NCBI GenBank assembly: GCA_021790385.1
Contig: JAJYDW010000033.1
Coordinates: forward strand, 1 to 43,067
Reading direction: 5' to 3'
Length of the DNA: 43,067 bases
From: Planctomycetota bacterium
GTDB taxonomy: Bacteria > Planctomycetota > Phycisphaerae > WQYP01
A program made the translations under genes and the position numbers. The stretch's first letter is position 1. Each line of letters begins with the position of its first letter. Positions 24,679-32,442 of the stretch are shown here, piece after piece. The notes beneath the pieces were generated by a model that was given only the letters and a program-made list of their open reading frames with translations, had not been told where the DNA came from and did no database searches.

Positions 24679-26064
24679 ATGACAGCACCGACTTTTCAAC
24701 CACCCAAAGGTACACGCGATTTTTACCCCGACTCCATGGCCGTACGCCGGTACATCGAGGATATCTGGCGACGGGTTTCCATCCGCCATGGTTTTGTGGA
24801 AGTTGATGGCCCGACCTTTGAATCGATGGATTTGTACCGCGTGAAAAGCGGTGAGGAAATTGTATCGCAACTGTTTTACTTTGTGGACCGGGCGGCGCGG
24901 GAACTGGCCCTGCGCCCGGAATTCACACCAACGCTGGCCCGAATGGTGGCCGAAAAGGCCGCCGGCCTGCCGCGACCGATTAAATGGTTTGCCATTCCGC
25001 GGTGTTACCGGGCCGAACAACCGCAAAAAGGGCGCTTGCGCGAATTTATGCAGTGGAATGTGGATTTCATCAGCGACGCCACCCCGCGCTCGGACCAGGA
25101 AGTGCTGATGCTGTGTGTGGATGCCCTGCGGGAATTCGGGTTAACCACCCAAGATTTCCGCATCGGCTGGAACCATCGGGAACTCATGACCCAGGCCCTG
25201 GTAAGCACCTTTGTAAAGCCGCACCGCATCGCCGATGCTTATTTCATTCTTGATCGCCTGGGCAAACTCAGTGCCGCCGCACGCAGCGAATTGTACACAC
25301 AGCGAAACTGTGATGAAGTTGAACGCGGCCACTTTGAAATGCTGGCCGATGCCATTTCACAAACCGCGGTAGCCGGCCCCGCCCTGGAAACATTGATGGC
25401 CTCCTGGCCGGCGGAGGTGCGCAATTCCATAGCCGCCTTCGAACAAAAAATCAGCGATGCCGGCATGGCCGATTACTGCCGTTTTGATATCGGCGTGGTC
25501 CGTGGACTGGCCTATTACACCGGCTTTGTCTTTGAAGTCATGGATATCGGCGGTGAAAACCGGGCCATTGCCGGCGGCGGACGGTATGATCAGCTCATTG
25601 AAATGTTTGGCGGCCCCGCATTACCCGCAGTGGGCTTTGGCATGGGCGATGTCGTTCTGGAGATTGTGCTGCGCCAGCGGGGCAAACTGCCATCCAATTT
25701 ACTGCCCCGGCCCGATGTTTTCGTCGTCAACGCTTTGGAAAATGGACAGCCCGCGGCACGGTTGATTGCGGACCTTCGCGCTTCCCAATGGAGTGCCGAC
25801 GGCCAAAAAATTATTCGCCGCGGACTCCATGCCGTGGAAAGCTACCGCAGCACCAAAAACATCGGCAAACTGCTGCAGGAAGCCGCCGCCAGCGAGGCCC
25901 GACTGGCGATTATTCTGGCGAACCAGGAATACCAGCGCGGTGTTGTGAAAATTAAAAATCTCTCCGACCGCAGCGAGCGGGAAGTACCGGTCAGCCAGGC
26001 TGTGGAGCAAATTCACTCTACCCTTGAGCAAGCCGGGCAGGAGGTTACGGGCCTGCAGGACTGA
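24679..26064 (+). CDS. hisS: Histidyl-tRNA synthetase
   Basis: This 461-residue class II aminoacyl-tRNA synthetase charges tRNA-His. FQPPKGTRDFYPD marks the start. Motif 2 is FAIPRCYRAEQPQKGRLREFMQWNVDF-like (shown in parts: RCYRAEQPQ, GRLREFMQ). The histidine-specific motifs are RGLAYYTGFVFEV and AGGGRYDQLIEMFGG, and GFGMGDVVLEIVL is motif 3. The anticodon-binding domain covers about the last 110 residues (PDVFVVNALENGQPA onward). No SD precedes the ATG; the upstream TACACT suggests a leaderless mRNA. The HYExAFE gene follows after 61 bases. Confidence 0.96.
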   Translation: MTAPTFQPPKGTRDFYPDSMAVRRYIEDIWRRVSIRHGFVEVDGPTFESMDLYRVKSGEEIVSQLFYFVDRAARELALRPEFTPTLARMVAEKAAGLPRPIKWFAIPRCYRAEQPQKGRLREFMQWNVDFISDATPRSDQEVLMLCVDALREFGLTTQDFRIGWNHRELMTQALVSTFVKPHRIADAYFILDRLGKLSAAARSELYTQRNCDEVERGHFEMLADAISQTAVAGPALETLMASWPAEVRNSIAAFEQKISDAGMADYCRFDIGVVRGLAYYTGFVFEVMDIGGENRAIAGGGRYDQLIEMFGGPALPAVGFGMGDVVLEIVLRQRGKLPSNLLPRPDVFVVNALENGQPAARLIADLRASQWSADGQKIIRRGLHAVESYRSTKNIGKLLQEAAASEARLAIILANQEYQRGVVKIKNLSDRSEREVPVSQAVEQIHSTLEQAGQEVTGLQD

Positions 26065-26125
26065 GGCTGCGGGCCACGGCCTTTTTGCCGCCTTGAGTCT
26101 GGCGCAAGCGAAGGACACGAATTTC

Positions 26126-26638
26126 ATGGGACCAAGATCTAAATCTTCCACGCATTATGAAGTGGCATTTGAAGATTATCTGCGGCGGCGTGGTCTACCA
26201 TACATTGCCGTGGATGAAGCCAAAAAAGCACTATTCGGCAATGCCAAGCTGAAAAGTTTTGATTTTGTGGTGTATCGGCCTGGGGCCACCAAGCTGCTGG
26301 TGGATGTTAAGGGGCGGGCGTGCCGGGTAAAAAGCGGGGCGGTATCGCTGCCCACCTGGGCCACACGTGAAGACATCGACGATTTGCGGCAGTGGCAGGA
26401 AATTTTCGGCGATAGCTTTGTGGCTATGTTCGTGTTTGTTTATGCCTGGGCGCAGGAACCGAAAGATGCGCCATTCAAAGATCTATTTGTTTTCGGGGAA
26501 AAATGGTATTCCACCATGGCCATCAGCGTCGCGGATTACCGCCAACACATGAAGCGACGTTCCGAATCGTGGGGTACCGTTCATGTGGGAACAGCAGACT
26601 TTAAGCGGCTGGCCAAACCGTTTGATGATTGCCTGTGA
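26126..26638 (+). CDS. HYExAFE-family protein, nuclease-like
   Basis: The protein has 170 residues from ATG 26126, with AAGGA upstream. It begins STHYEVAFEDYLRRRGLPY, an exact HYExAFE motif of a family found mainly in planctomycetes with no assigned function. Residues 43-64 read KSFDFVVYRP then KLLVDVKGR: Asp46, Asp60 and Lys62 match the D-Xn-(D/E)XK core of PD-(D/E)XK nucleases, preceded by the helix carrying the Glu residues of HYExAFE. The fold assignment is my inference. There is no signal peptide or membrane segment. It lies downstream of hisS on the same strand and converges with the cyclodeaminase gene. Confidence 0.85.
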   Translation: MGPRSKSSTHYEVAFEDYLRRRGLPYIAVDEAKKALFGNAKLKSFDFVVYRPGATKLLVDVKGRACRVKSGAVSLPTWATREDIDDLRQWQEIFGDSFVAMFVFVYAWAQEPKDAPFKDLFVFGEKWYSTMAISVADYRQHMKRRSESWGTVHVGTADFKRLAKPFDDCL

Positions 26639-26671
26639 TCCAGAATCTGGTTCGCCGTGAAAACATCTGGG

Positions 26672-26687
26672 CCAGACAACAGTCTGG
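26672..26687. terminator. Possible bidirectional terminator hairpin
   Basis: CCAGAC-aaca-GTCTGG forms a perfect 6-bp stem between the converging HYExAFE and cyclodeaminase genes. On the plus strand it is followed by TTAACTTT; on the minus strand a TTTT comes about 9 bases later. The stem is short, so efficiency is uncertain. Confidence 0.35.
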
Positions 26688-27377
26688 TTAACTTTGGGCG
26701 TCAGCAGTTCGCTGGAAATGGGCTTTGATTGGACCGTGGAGGGCATCGGCTTTTTTACATTGCGCCTCCATGTTGTGGCGATGCGGTGCGGCCTGCCCAG
26801 CATCCAGCAGCGGCAGGTTGATAAGCACATTGAGCCTGGCGGCATGTACGGTGGCATGGGCAAGCTCTGCGGCAATGCCTAAATCAGAAATCAGCAGCGG
26901 ATTGATCTTGGCCGGCAATTGGCCGCACAATTCCAGCACGGCCAATGCAAACGTCCCCACAGATTCAGGTATGGCAATGGCGGCGGCCACGGCGGGCTGA
27001 TATTCGCCACGGGCCTGCCGCTCGGCTGGACTTAGCTTAAGCAACTTGGATAACGCGTCATAGGCGGCGTTATCTTCTTCAACCAGCTCCTGCAAAGCCG
27101 CCTGGGCCTTGGTGAGCTGGCCCAAAGCTTCGGCAAGATCGCTTTCCACCGCTTTGAATCGAGGCTTGCCCAAAGTGTATTCAATGGTCATGCGGGCCAA
27201 AGCTGCCGCCAGTGCACCGGTAAGTGCCGTAGCAGCGCCCCCGCCTGGTGCCGGCGATTTAGCCGCCAGAGAGGCCAGAAAATTGTCCACGCTTTGAGAA
27301 AGCAGGGGCGCACTGGAACCTGCCGCTACCGTTTGGCTCGCCGCATCGGGTGGCAATTGGCTCATAAGCGATCTCAC
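26688..27377 (-). CDS. Cyclodeaminase/cyclohydrolase (FTCD_C) family protein
   Basis: The protein has 229 residues from the GTG at 27377, which overlaps the TGA of the upstream TPR gene (GTGA); ATG 27365 gives 225. The glycine motif KSPAPGGGAATALTGALAAAL near the N terminus and the all-helical rest match the FTCD_C/FchA family. Members act as formimidoyltetrahydrofolate cyclodeaminase or methenyltetrahydrofolate cyclohydrolase. Further support comes from AYDALSKLLKLSPAER, VAAAIAIPESV and LISDLGIAAELAHATVHAA. A C1-folate role is likely, but the exact reaction is open because no partner formiminotransferase or formate-THF ligase is in view. Confidence 0.87.
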   Translation of the reverse strand: MRSLMSQLPPDAASQTVAAGSSAPLLSQSVDNFLASLAAKSPAPGGGAATALTGALAAALARMTIEYTLGKPRFKAVESDLAEALGQLTKAQAALQELVEEDNAAYDALSKLLKLSPAERQARGEYQPAVAAAIAIPESVGTFALAVLELCGQLPAKINPLLISDLGIAAELAHATVHAARLNVLINLPLLDAGQAAPHRHNMEAQCKKADALHGPIKAHFQRTADAQS

Positions 27378-28099
27378 GGTTTAGTGGTAACAGTGGTTGA
27401 TTTTGCCGGTATGGCAGTGGGTGCGGCTATACCGCCCGGTTTTACCGAACCGCCGCCCACAGGCGTAACCGTCAGTTTTTTAATCGGAGCATAGCCAATC
27501 AAGACCGGCCGAGCCCATCGGCTCAGTCTATGGAGGCGATACTCGATGAGCACGGCCAATGATTTTTCCGCCACCGAGGCATTGGGCGACAACATGGATT
27601 GATAAAGGGCTTTGGCCTTGGCCCATTGACCGCGGTCTTCATATACCTGGGCTAAGCCAAGCTCCGCCCGGGCATAGGTCAGCGGCTGGCTGGAAAACTT
27701 TTGCACCACTGCTCCAAAAGCCATGGCGGCACCATGCAAAGCCTGTTTTTTGGTGGCAGTAACACCCGCAATTTTAGGTGGATTACCCAAGTTCACCAGC
27801 GTAAGGTAAAAATCACCGATTTTTACATACGCCTGGGCCTGCACTGCGGGAATGGAAAATTTTGAAATGACGTGCTTTTGCAGATCCTGCGGCGTCTGAT
27901 ATTCAGCAAGCTGCGCCCACGCCTGGCGCTGTGTAGCGAGTACATTGGTCTGGTGTATTTTATACAGTTCAAACGCCAGAATAACCAAGGCGATGATCAA
28001 TGCCAGAAACATCCAGTTCTGGCGGAGAAAAACATACAATCCGGCAAAGCTGTCGGCAAGATCATTCGTACGAAGTTCTTTACCTTCTTCGGGGACCAT
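27374..28099 (-). CDS. TPR-like membrane-anchored protein
   Basis: This 241-residue protein has GGAG 9 bases upstream of its ATG. Residues 1-25 are cytoplasmic, followed by one membrane segment (WMFLALIIALVILAFELY, about 29-46). A helical domain with TPR-like repeats follows, the clearest being YARAELGLAQVYEDRGQWAKA and KALYQSMLSPN. The layout (short N terminus, one anchor, TPR) resembles YfgM-type ancillary proteins of the secretion/envelope system. The C-terminal 40 residues are Pro/Thr/Val-rich and low in complexity. It is coupled to the cyclodeaminase gene through GTGA, although no functional link is obvious. Confidence 0.75.
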   Translation of the reverse strand: MVPEEGKELRTNDLADSFAGLYVFLRQNWMFLALIIALVILAFELYKIHQTNVLATQRQAWAQLAEYQTPQDLQKHVISKFSIPAVQAQAYVKIGDFYLTLVNLGNPPKIAGVTATKKQALHGAAMAFGAVVQKFSSQPLTYARAELGLAQVYEDRGQWAKAKALYQSMLSPNASVAEKSLAVLIEYRLHRLSRWARPVLIGYAPIKKLTVTPVGGGSVKPGGIAAPTAIPAKSTTVTTKP

Positions 28100-28314
28100 T
28101 GTTTAGCGCTCCAATATGGGCCAGGCACCAGGCTTTGGGGGCGAACGACCGGCCATCATACGCCAATTATGGCAGCAAGGCCACGCCACGTTTGCCGGTC
28201 ACCGGCAGTATCAGACGCAGATCGGATACCGCCGGATCGGCTCATCAAACGCCATCACCGCTATGGTCAGAATAACTGCCAAAAGAAAATACGGGATTTT
28301 GCTGCCGCGATAAT

Positions 28315-28989
28315 TCAGTGCCGACGTTTGATGGCCTTGGCAATGATGCGGGCCATGATCGCTTCACCTTTGATATTCGGGTGTACGCCATCAGAATCAT
28401 AATATTTCATCTTGCCCGGCAAACCGCGAAAAACATTGATGATGGGGGTATGGGTTGCCCGGGCCGCCTTGCGGATAGCGGGAATTACGCCGGCGACCAG
28501 ATTCTTTTCATTGATGCCGTACGCCGGTTTGACCACCTTGGGTGGCAGACAGATATACACCCGCGGATGCGTTGGCAACGCCTTAAACACCCGAATCATG
28601 GCTTCGGTATCACCCAGAAAATCTTTACCATGCTTATTCCAATTCCATGGCTTGGTATCGTTGGTGCCCAGCATAATCACCACAATATTGGGGTGAAAGG
28701 CGATAGCCTTTTTATATTCCGGCTGCTTCCAGTAAGGCAAATCGCCCTTTTTTAACATCGTAGCTCCGCTGTGCCCGCAGTTGATGGACCGATACCCGCG
28801 GCCAAGAATACGGCCCAGCACCACCGGCCAGGCATTTTTCTGCGGATTCGGCACTATTCCCTGGGTAATACTGTCACCAACGCAGGATACACGTATCGGG
28901 GCGGCAGAGGCATTGTTCGCAGCAGCCAGCCCCAACAGCAAGGCTGTAAGGCTACAAACCATTACCATTCGCTTTAAGCCGCTATTCAT
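28315..28989 (-). CDS. Secreted SGNH/GDSL-type esterase
   Basis: The protein has 224 residues from ATG 28989, with GGAGA upstream and a signal peptide (LKRMVMVCSLTALLLGLAA...ASA, cleaved near residue 29). SGNH blocks are present in order: GDSITQG (catalytic Ser40), the block with CGHSGATM, GTND (Asn of the oxyanion hole) and DGVHPN (Asp and His of the triad). The family covers carbohydrate acetylesterases, lipases and peptidoglycan O-acetylesterases. Beside a rhamnulokinase and a sugar mutarotase, deacetylation of a plant- or alga-derived polysaccharide such as rhamnogalacturonan is a reasonable guess, not shown. Confidence 0.9.
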   Translation of the reverse strand: MNSGLKRMVMVCSLTALLLGLAAANNASAAPIRVSCVGDSITQGIVPNPQKNAWPVVLGRILGRGYRSINCGHSGATMLKKGDLPYWKQPEYKKAIAFHPNIVVIMLGTNDTKPWNWNKHGKDFLGDTEAMIRVFKALPTHPRVYICLPPKVVKPAYGINEKNLVAGVIPAIRKAARATHTPIINVFRGLPGKMKYYDSDGVHPNIKGEAIMARIIAKAIKRRH

Positions 28990-29138
28990 TTTCGTTTCTC
29001 CGGAAAAAGGTACCACAATTTTCGCTGATGCGGCTGCCCTGAACGGTGCTGCCGCACAGCACGCGCGTAACAACATACCACGCGTACGCGCACATCGCAA
29101 CAGGTTCATAATGTGGTTCGTGGCCAGGTGGTGAATCT

Positions 29139-29600
29139 TCAGTTCACGGACCGCACCACCCCAATGGTCAGCAGCAGGTTAGCATAAATGCGCTGCTCGC
29201 CGGTGGCAATGGTTAAACAGACATCCGCGGACGAAGCCTCCTGGTAAAATTTAAATCGCTCCAGGCGTTGCAGCGGGAAGTGCGGTTTGCCAGCCGCTTT
29301 TTCCCCCAGAATGCGTGCAAAATCCTTAAAAATGTCCGGATCGCTTTTCAGGGCATACGGGCCGGTTTTCGCCGGCTGCATCACCGCCGCGGCTTCAATT
29401 TCCACCACTGTAACCAAAGCCGCAAGTACATCGGTTACCGCCACCAGCCCCGGCGACAGATTCAGGTAGACCAGCTCTGCGTTAGGCCCGCAGCGTGTGG
29501 AAAACGGATAGTTGCCGTCGGCAATCAAAATCCGGCTGCTATGACCGGCCCTGCCCAACGCTGCGATAATCTGCGGATGCAACAATTTTCCCTTGAGCAT
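29139..29600 (-). CDS. RbsD/FucU-family sugar mutarotase
   Basis: The protein has 153 residues from ATG 29600, chosen because AAGGA lies 9 bases upstream; TTG 29609 would add three. MLKGKLLHPQIIAALGRAGHSSRILIADGNYPF matches the start of FucU/RbsD proteins (in parts: MLKGKLLHPQ, GHSSRILIADGNYP), where the His of GH and the Asp of ADGNYP are active-site residues. The end RIYANLLLTIGVV carries the conserved Tyr-Ala-Asn. These enzymes equilibrate anomers of fucose, ribose or related sugars. The position 45 bases after the rhamnulokinase gene suggests L-fucose or L-rhamnose metabolism. Confidence 0.9.
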   Translation of the reverse strand: MLKGKLLHPQIIAALGRAGHSSRILIADGNYPFSTRCGPNAELVYLNLSPGLVAVTDVLAALVTVVEIEAAAVMQPAKTGPYALKSDPDIFKDFARILGEKAAGKPHFPLQRLERFKFYQEASSADVCLTIATGEQRIYANLLLTIGVVRSVN

Positions 29601-29645
29601 ACGTGGCAATCCTTAAGTTAAATCAGCAACAGTTGTTCCGCGGTA

Positions 29646-31082
29646 TTATGGGCAGTGTGGTCGATAGGTGCGTACCTCCGCCGTTTTGGCCACCAGCCGT
29701 CGCCCTTCATCCAGCGAGGCAATTTGCCCGGTGGCCATGGCCTGGGCCACTGCATTGCCCAGCGCGGTAGCCTCCACCGGCCCGGCCAGCACCGTTAAGC
29801 CGGTAGCATCCGCGGCCATCTGGCACAAAAGCTCATTTTGCGAGCCACCACCCACAATGTGCAAAGTCCGAAACTTGCGTCCGGTCAGTTCGGCGAGCAT
29901 GGCTGCCACCTGGGCATATCGCTCGGCCAGGCTTTCCAGAATCACGCGAGCGAATTGCCCCGGCGTTTCCGGCACCTTCCGCCCCGCCTGCCGACACTGG
30001 GCGGCAATTTTTCCCGGCATGTTGCCGGGCACCAGAAACGCCGGATCATCCAGATCCAGCCGGGCCAGCTTGGCCGGCGCTTCGCGTGCCAACTGCACCA
30101 GCGTTTTGTAATCAAAATCTTTACCCTCGGCGGCCCAGGCCCGCCGACATTCCTGCAGCAGCCACAGGCCGGGGATATTTTTAAGCAGTCGAATACGTCC
30201 TCCCACACCACCTTCGTTGGTAACGTTGTACTTGATCGCCGCCGGGGTCAGCACCGGAGTGGCAACTTCCACACCCAGCAGGCTCCACGTGCCACTGGAT
30301 AAAAACAACCAGTCTTCACCGCTGGCAGGCACCGCCGCAACGGCGCTGGCGGTATCGTGGCTGCCTGCGGCCAGCACCGGCACGCCGGTGGCTTTGATCG
30401 CCTGGCCCGCGGCATTTTGCACCGGTCCAAAATTAGAATCGGGGCAGCCCGGAAACAGCATCGGCGGAAACAAAGCCTTGGACACCCCCATTGCCGCAAG
30501 TATATCCGATGACCATTGCCGCGTTCTGGCATCTAGCATCTGCGACGTACTGGCAATGGTATACTCATTGGCCGCCCGCCCGGTCAGCCAATACGCAATG
30601 AGATCCGGAATAAACAACAGACATTTGGCATGATCCAGCATCGCCGGGTTGCGCTGCTTCAGAGCCACGAGTTGAAACAGCGTGTTCAGCTCCATGGTTT
30701 GAATGCCGCTGATGGCAAAAACTTTTTCCCGCGGCATCTGCGCAAAGAATTTCTCTACCATGCCCTGGGTGCGACTGTCGCGGTAATGCACCGGATTGGC
30801 CAACAATTGCCCCTGGCCATCCAGCAAACCAAAATCTACCCCCCAGGTATCGATGCCGATGCCTGCAATCACCGGATTTTCCGCGGTAATTTTGCCTATA
30901 CCTGTCTGAATTTCCTGCCATAACCGCAGGATGTCCCAATACAGCGTACCTGTGGCCGCCACCGGGCCGTTGGCAAAACGCTGAATTTCCTCCAGGAAAA
31001 TCCCATTTTCCCCAACGCGGGCCAGCATCACCCGCCCCGATTCCGCCCCCAGATCAATAGAAATATAACGTTGTTCATTCAT
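29646..31082 (-). CDS. rhaB: Rhamnulokinase
   Basis: This 478-residue FGGY-family sugar kinase phosphorylates L-rhamnulose at O-1 after isomerisation of L-rhamnose. RYISIDLGAESGRVMLA is the ATP/phosphate 1 region; IGIDTWGVDFGLLD and YRDSRTQGM are typical of RhaB; AGSHDTASAVAAVPA and FLSSGTWSLLG form the second domain; HIVGGGSQNELLCQM is the adenosine motif. Length and order are normal. No rhaA, rhaD or rhamnose regulator is visible here, so the pathway must be completed elsewhere. The mutarotase and esterase genes downstream are probably in the same unit. Confidence 0.9.
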   Translation of the reverse strand: MNEQRYISIDLGAESGRVMLARVGENGIFLEEIQRFANGPVAATGTLYWDILRLWQEIQTGIGKITAENPVIAGIGIDTWGVDFGLLDGQGQLLANPVHYRDSRTQGMVEKFFAQMPREKVFAISGIQTMELNTLFQLVALKQRNPAMLDHAKCLLFIPDLIAYWLTGRAANEYTIASTSQMLDARTRQWSSDILAAMGVSKALFPPMLFPGCPDSNFGPVQNAAGQAIKATGVPVLAAGSHDTASAVAAVPASGEDWLFLSSGTWSLLGVEVATPVLTPAAIKYNVTNEGGVGGRIRLLKNIPGLWLLQECRRAWAAEGKDFDYKTLVQLAREAPAKLARLDLDDPAFLVPGNMPGKIAAQCRQAGRKVPETPGQFARVILESLAERYAQVAAMLAELTGRKFRTLHIVGGGSQNELLCQMAADATGLTVLAGPVEATALGNAVAQAMATGQIASLDEGRRLVAKTAEVRTYRPHCP

Positions 31083-31175
31083 GTTGACATCATCTTCACA
31101 AGAGCACCGCCGCGGTTATCGCGCGTCATGTTAGCAACAATCCATGGCTACACACCGTGCATCGACGAACGGCCC

Positions 31176-31913
31176 CTAACCAAACTCATCACCCTTGAAG
31201 GAATGCCCCAGATACGTTTGCCGGACCAGCGGATTGTTGATAAGTTCCCGCGGCGTTCCCTGGGCCATCACCTTACCATCAGAAATAATAATGGCCCGGT
31301 CACATACTTCCAACGTCCTTTCCACATTATGATCCGTGATTAAAATGGTTTTACCCAGACCCTCTTTAAGCTGGCGTATTTCCTGCTGCAGATCTTCCAC
31401 CGCAATCGGGTCTACCCCGCTGAAGGGTTCATCCAGCAGGATTAAGGATGGATTAGTAATAAGCGCCCGGGCAATTTCCAGTTTGCGCCGTTCGCCGCCG
31501 GATACGGTATACACTTTTTGCCGCCGGATAATTTTCAGGCCAAACTGCGTCAGCAGCCGTTCGGCTTCGATACGGCGCTGTTCCCGGCTGCGGTGCGTGG
31601 TTTCCAGTATAGCCTGGAGATTTTGTTCCACCGTCAAACGGGTAAACACCGAAGGTTCCTGGGAAAGATAGCCCATGCCCCGGCGTGCCCGTTGGTACAT
31701 CGGCAGACGCGTAATGTCTTCACCGTCAAAAAGCACCGTGCCCGAATCCGGCTTGATCATGCCAATTACCATGCGAAACGTGGTAGTTTTACCGGCACCA
31801 TTGCGGCCCAATAGCCCCACCACTTCGCGGTGCTCTACGGCGAAGGCCACATTATTGACAACACTGCGACCACCGTAGCGTTTGACCAAATTGATTGTTT
31901 GAAGCAGAACCAC
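31176..31913 (-). CDS. lptB: LPS export ABC transporter ATP-binding protein
   Basis: This 245-residue ABC ATPase starts at GTG; a TAATAAT lies 5-7 bases upstream and no SD is well spaced. Walker A is GLLGRNGAGKTTTF, the signature is YTVSGGERRKLEIARAL, Walker B is LILLDEPFSGVDPIAV, and the switch His is in ITDHNVERTLEVCDRA. The GYLSQEPSVFTRLTVEQNL Q-loop and the DHNV segment are characteristic of LptB, which powers transfer of LPS from the inner membrane with LptF/LptG. This implies a diderm envelope. The permease genes are not in this window. Confidence 0.93.
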   Translation of the reverse strand: MVLLQTINLVKRYGGRSVVNNVAFAVEHREVVGLLGRNGAGKTTTFRMVIGMIKPDSGTVLFDGEDITRLPMYQRARRGMGYLSQEPSVFTRLTVEQNLQAILETTHRSREQRRIEAERLLTQFGLKIIRRQKVYTVSGGERRKLEIARALITNPSLILLDEPFSGVDPIAVEDLQQEIRQLKEGLGKTILITDHNVERTLEVCDRAIIISDGKVMAQGTPRELINNPLVRQTYLGHSFKGDEFG

Positions 31914-32442
31914 CCGCGATTATTACTCCACACGTTCGAGGACCATTGCCGTCCGAGGCCTGCAGCAGCACCACCGCACTTATCCACCGGCGGTCAAATC
32001 AGGGCGCCGGAAGCGTGCTGTATTGTGCATGGGCGCGGCCTACTAGGCAAGCGGACTTCACCGGCAGCCTGGTGCCATGACCCAGCTTCAGATGCCTGAT
32101 CGTCAACCATATAGCCCCGCAGCATTCACCACGTTTTGCCGCGGGCATAGTGCCTACGCGTTTTCCAAACATCGCCTCCACCAACATTTTCAGTAACCAT
32201 TCATGGATCAGATGGAAGTAGCGAAGGCGTAGGCCGTCCGGCAACACCATAGGTCCTTCGCATATTTCTACCAAACTGCCACCGGCCACTTCGCGGAGGA
32301 GCCCATAACCTCACCTTTTCTACCAAACCCGTGACCGGCTGCCGGCGGGCTTTATTCCTAACAGATTTTTATCTCAATTGTACGCAAATCGTAAACATCA
32401 GAATTCTATAATCATACGTGCAGTTTCCTGTGTAGCGACGGC
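31914..32442. other. Long intergenic region, no supported gene
   Basis: This is a divergent spacer of 529 bases before the exported-protein operon. The last 100 bases are AT-rich. A 96-codon minus-strand frame (31999-32289) has no SD and no recognisable family, so it is not called. It could be eroded coding sequence. I see no inverted repeat of insertion-sequence type at its edges. Confidence 0.4.
32407..32412 (+). promoter_or_regulatory. Possible -10 element of the exported-protein operon
   Basis: An exact TATAAT lies in the AT-rich stretch. No -35 close to consensus is found at 16-18 bases; the nearest TTG-type box (TTGTAC, 32378-32383) is 23 bases away. An alternative sigma factor or an activator is possible. 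Confidence 0.3.

Noticed and set aside
24607..25026. Minus-strand frame over the start of hisS
   Set aside because: It is the complement of the hisS coding region and has no independent support.
28211..28318. Hydrophobic minus-strand stretch (IPYFLLAVILTIAVMAF) between the SGNH and TPR genes
   Set aside because: It looks like a membrane helix but has no start codon or SD of its own and begins inside the SGNH stop; at most a remnant.
31999..32289. A 96-codon minus-strand frame upstream of the exported-protein operon
   Set aside because: GTG start without SD and no recognisable motif. I considered an insertion-sequence remnant but found no transposase motif or terminal repeats.
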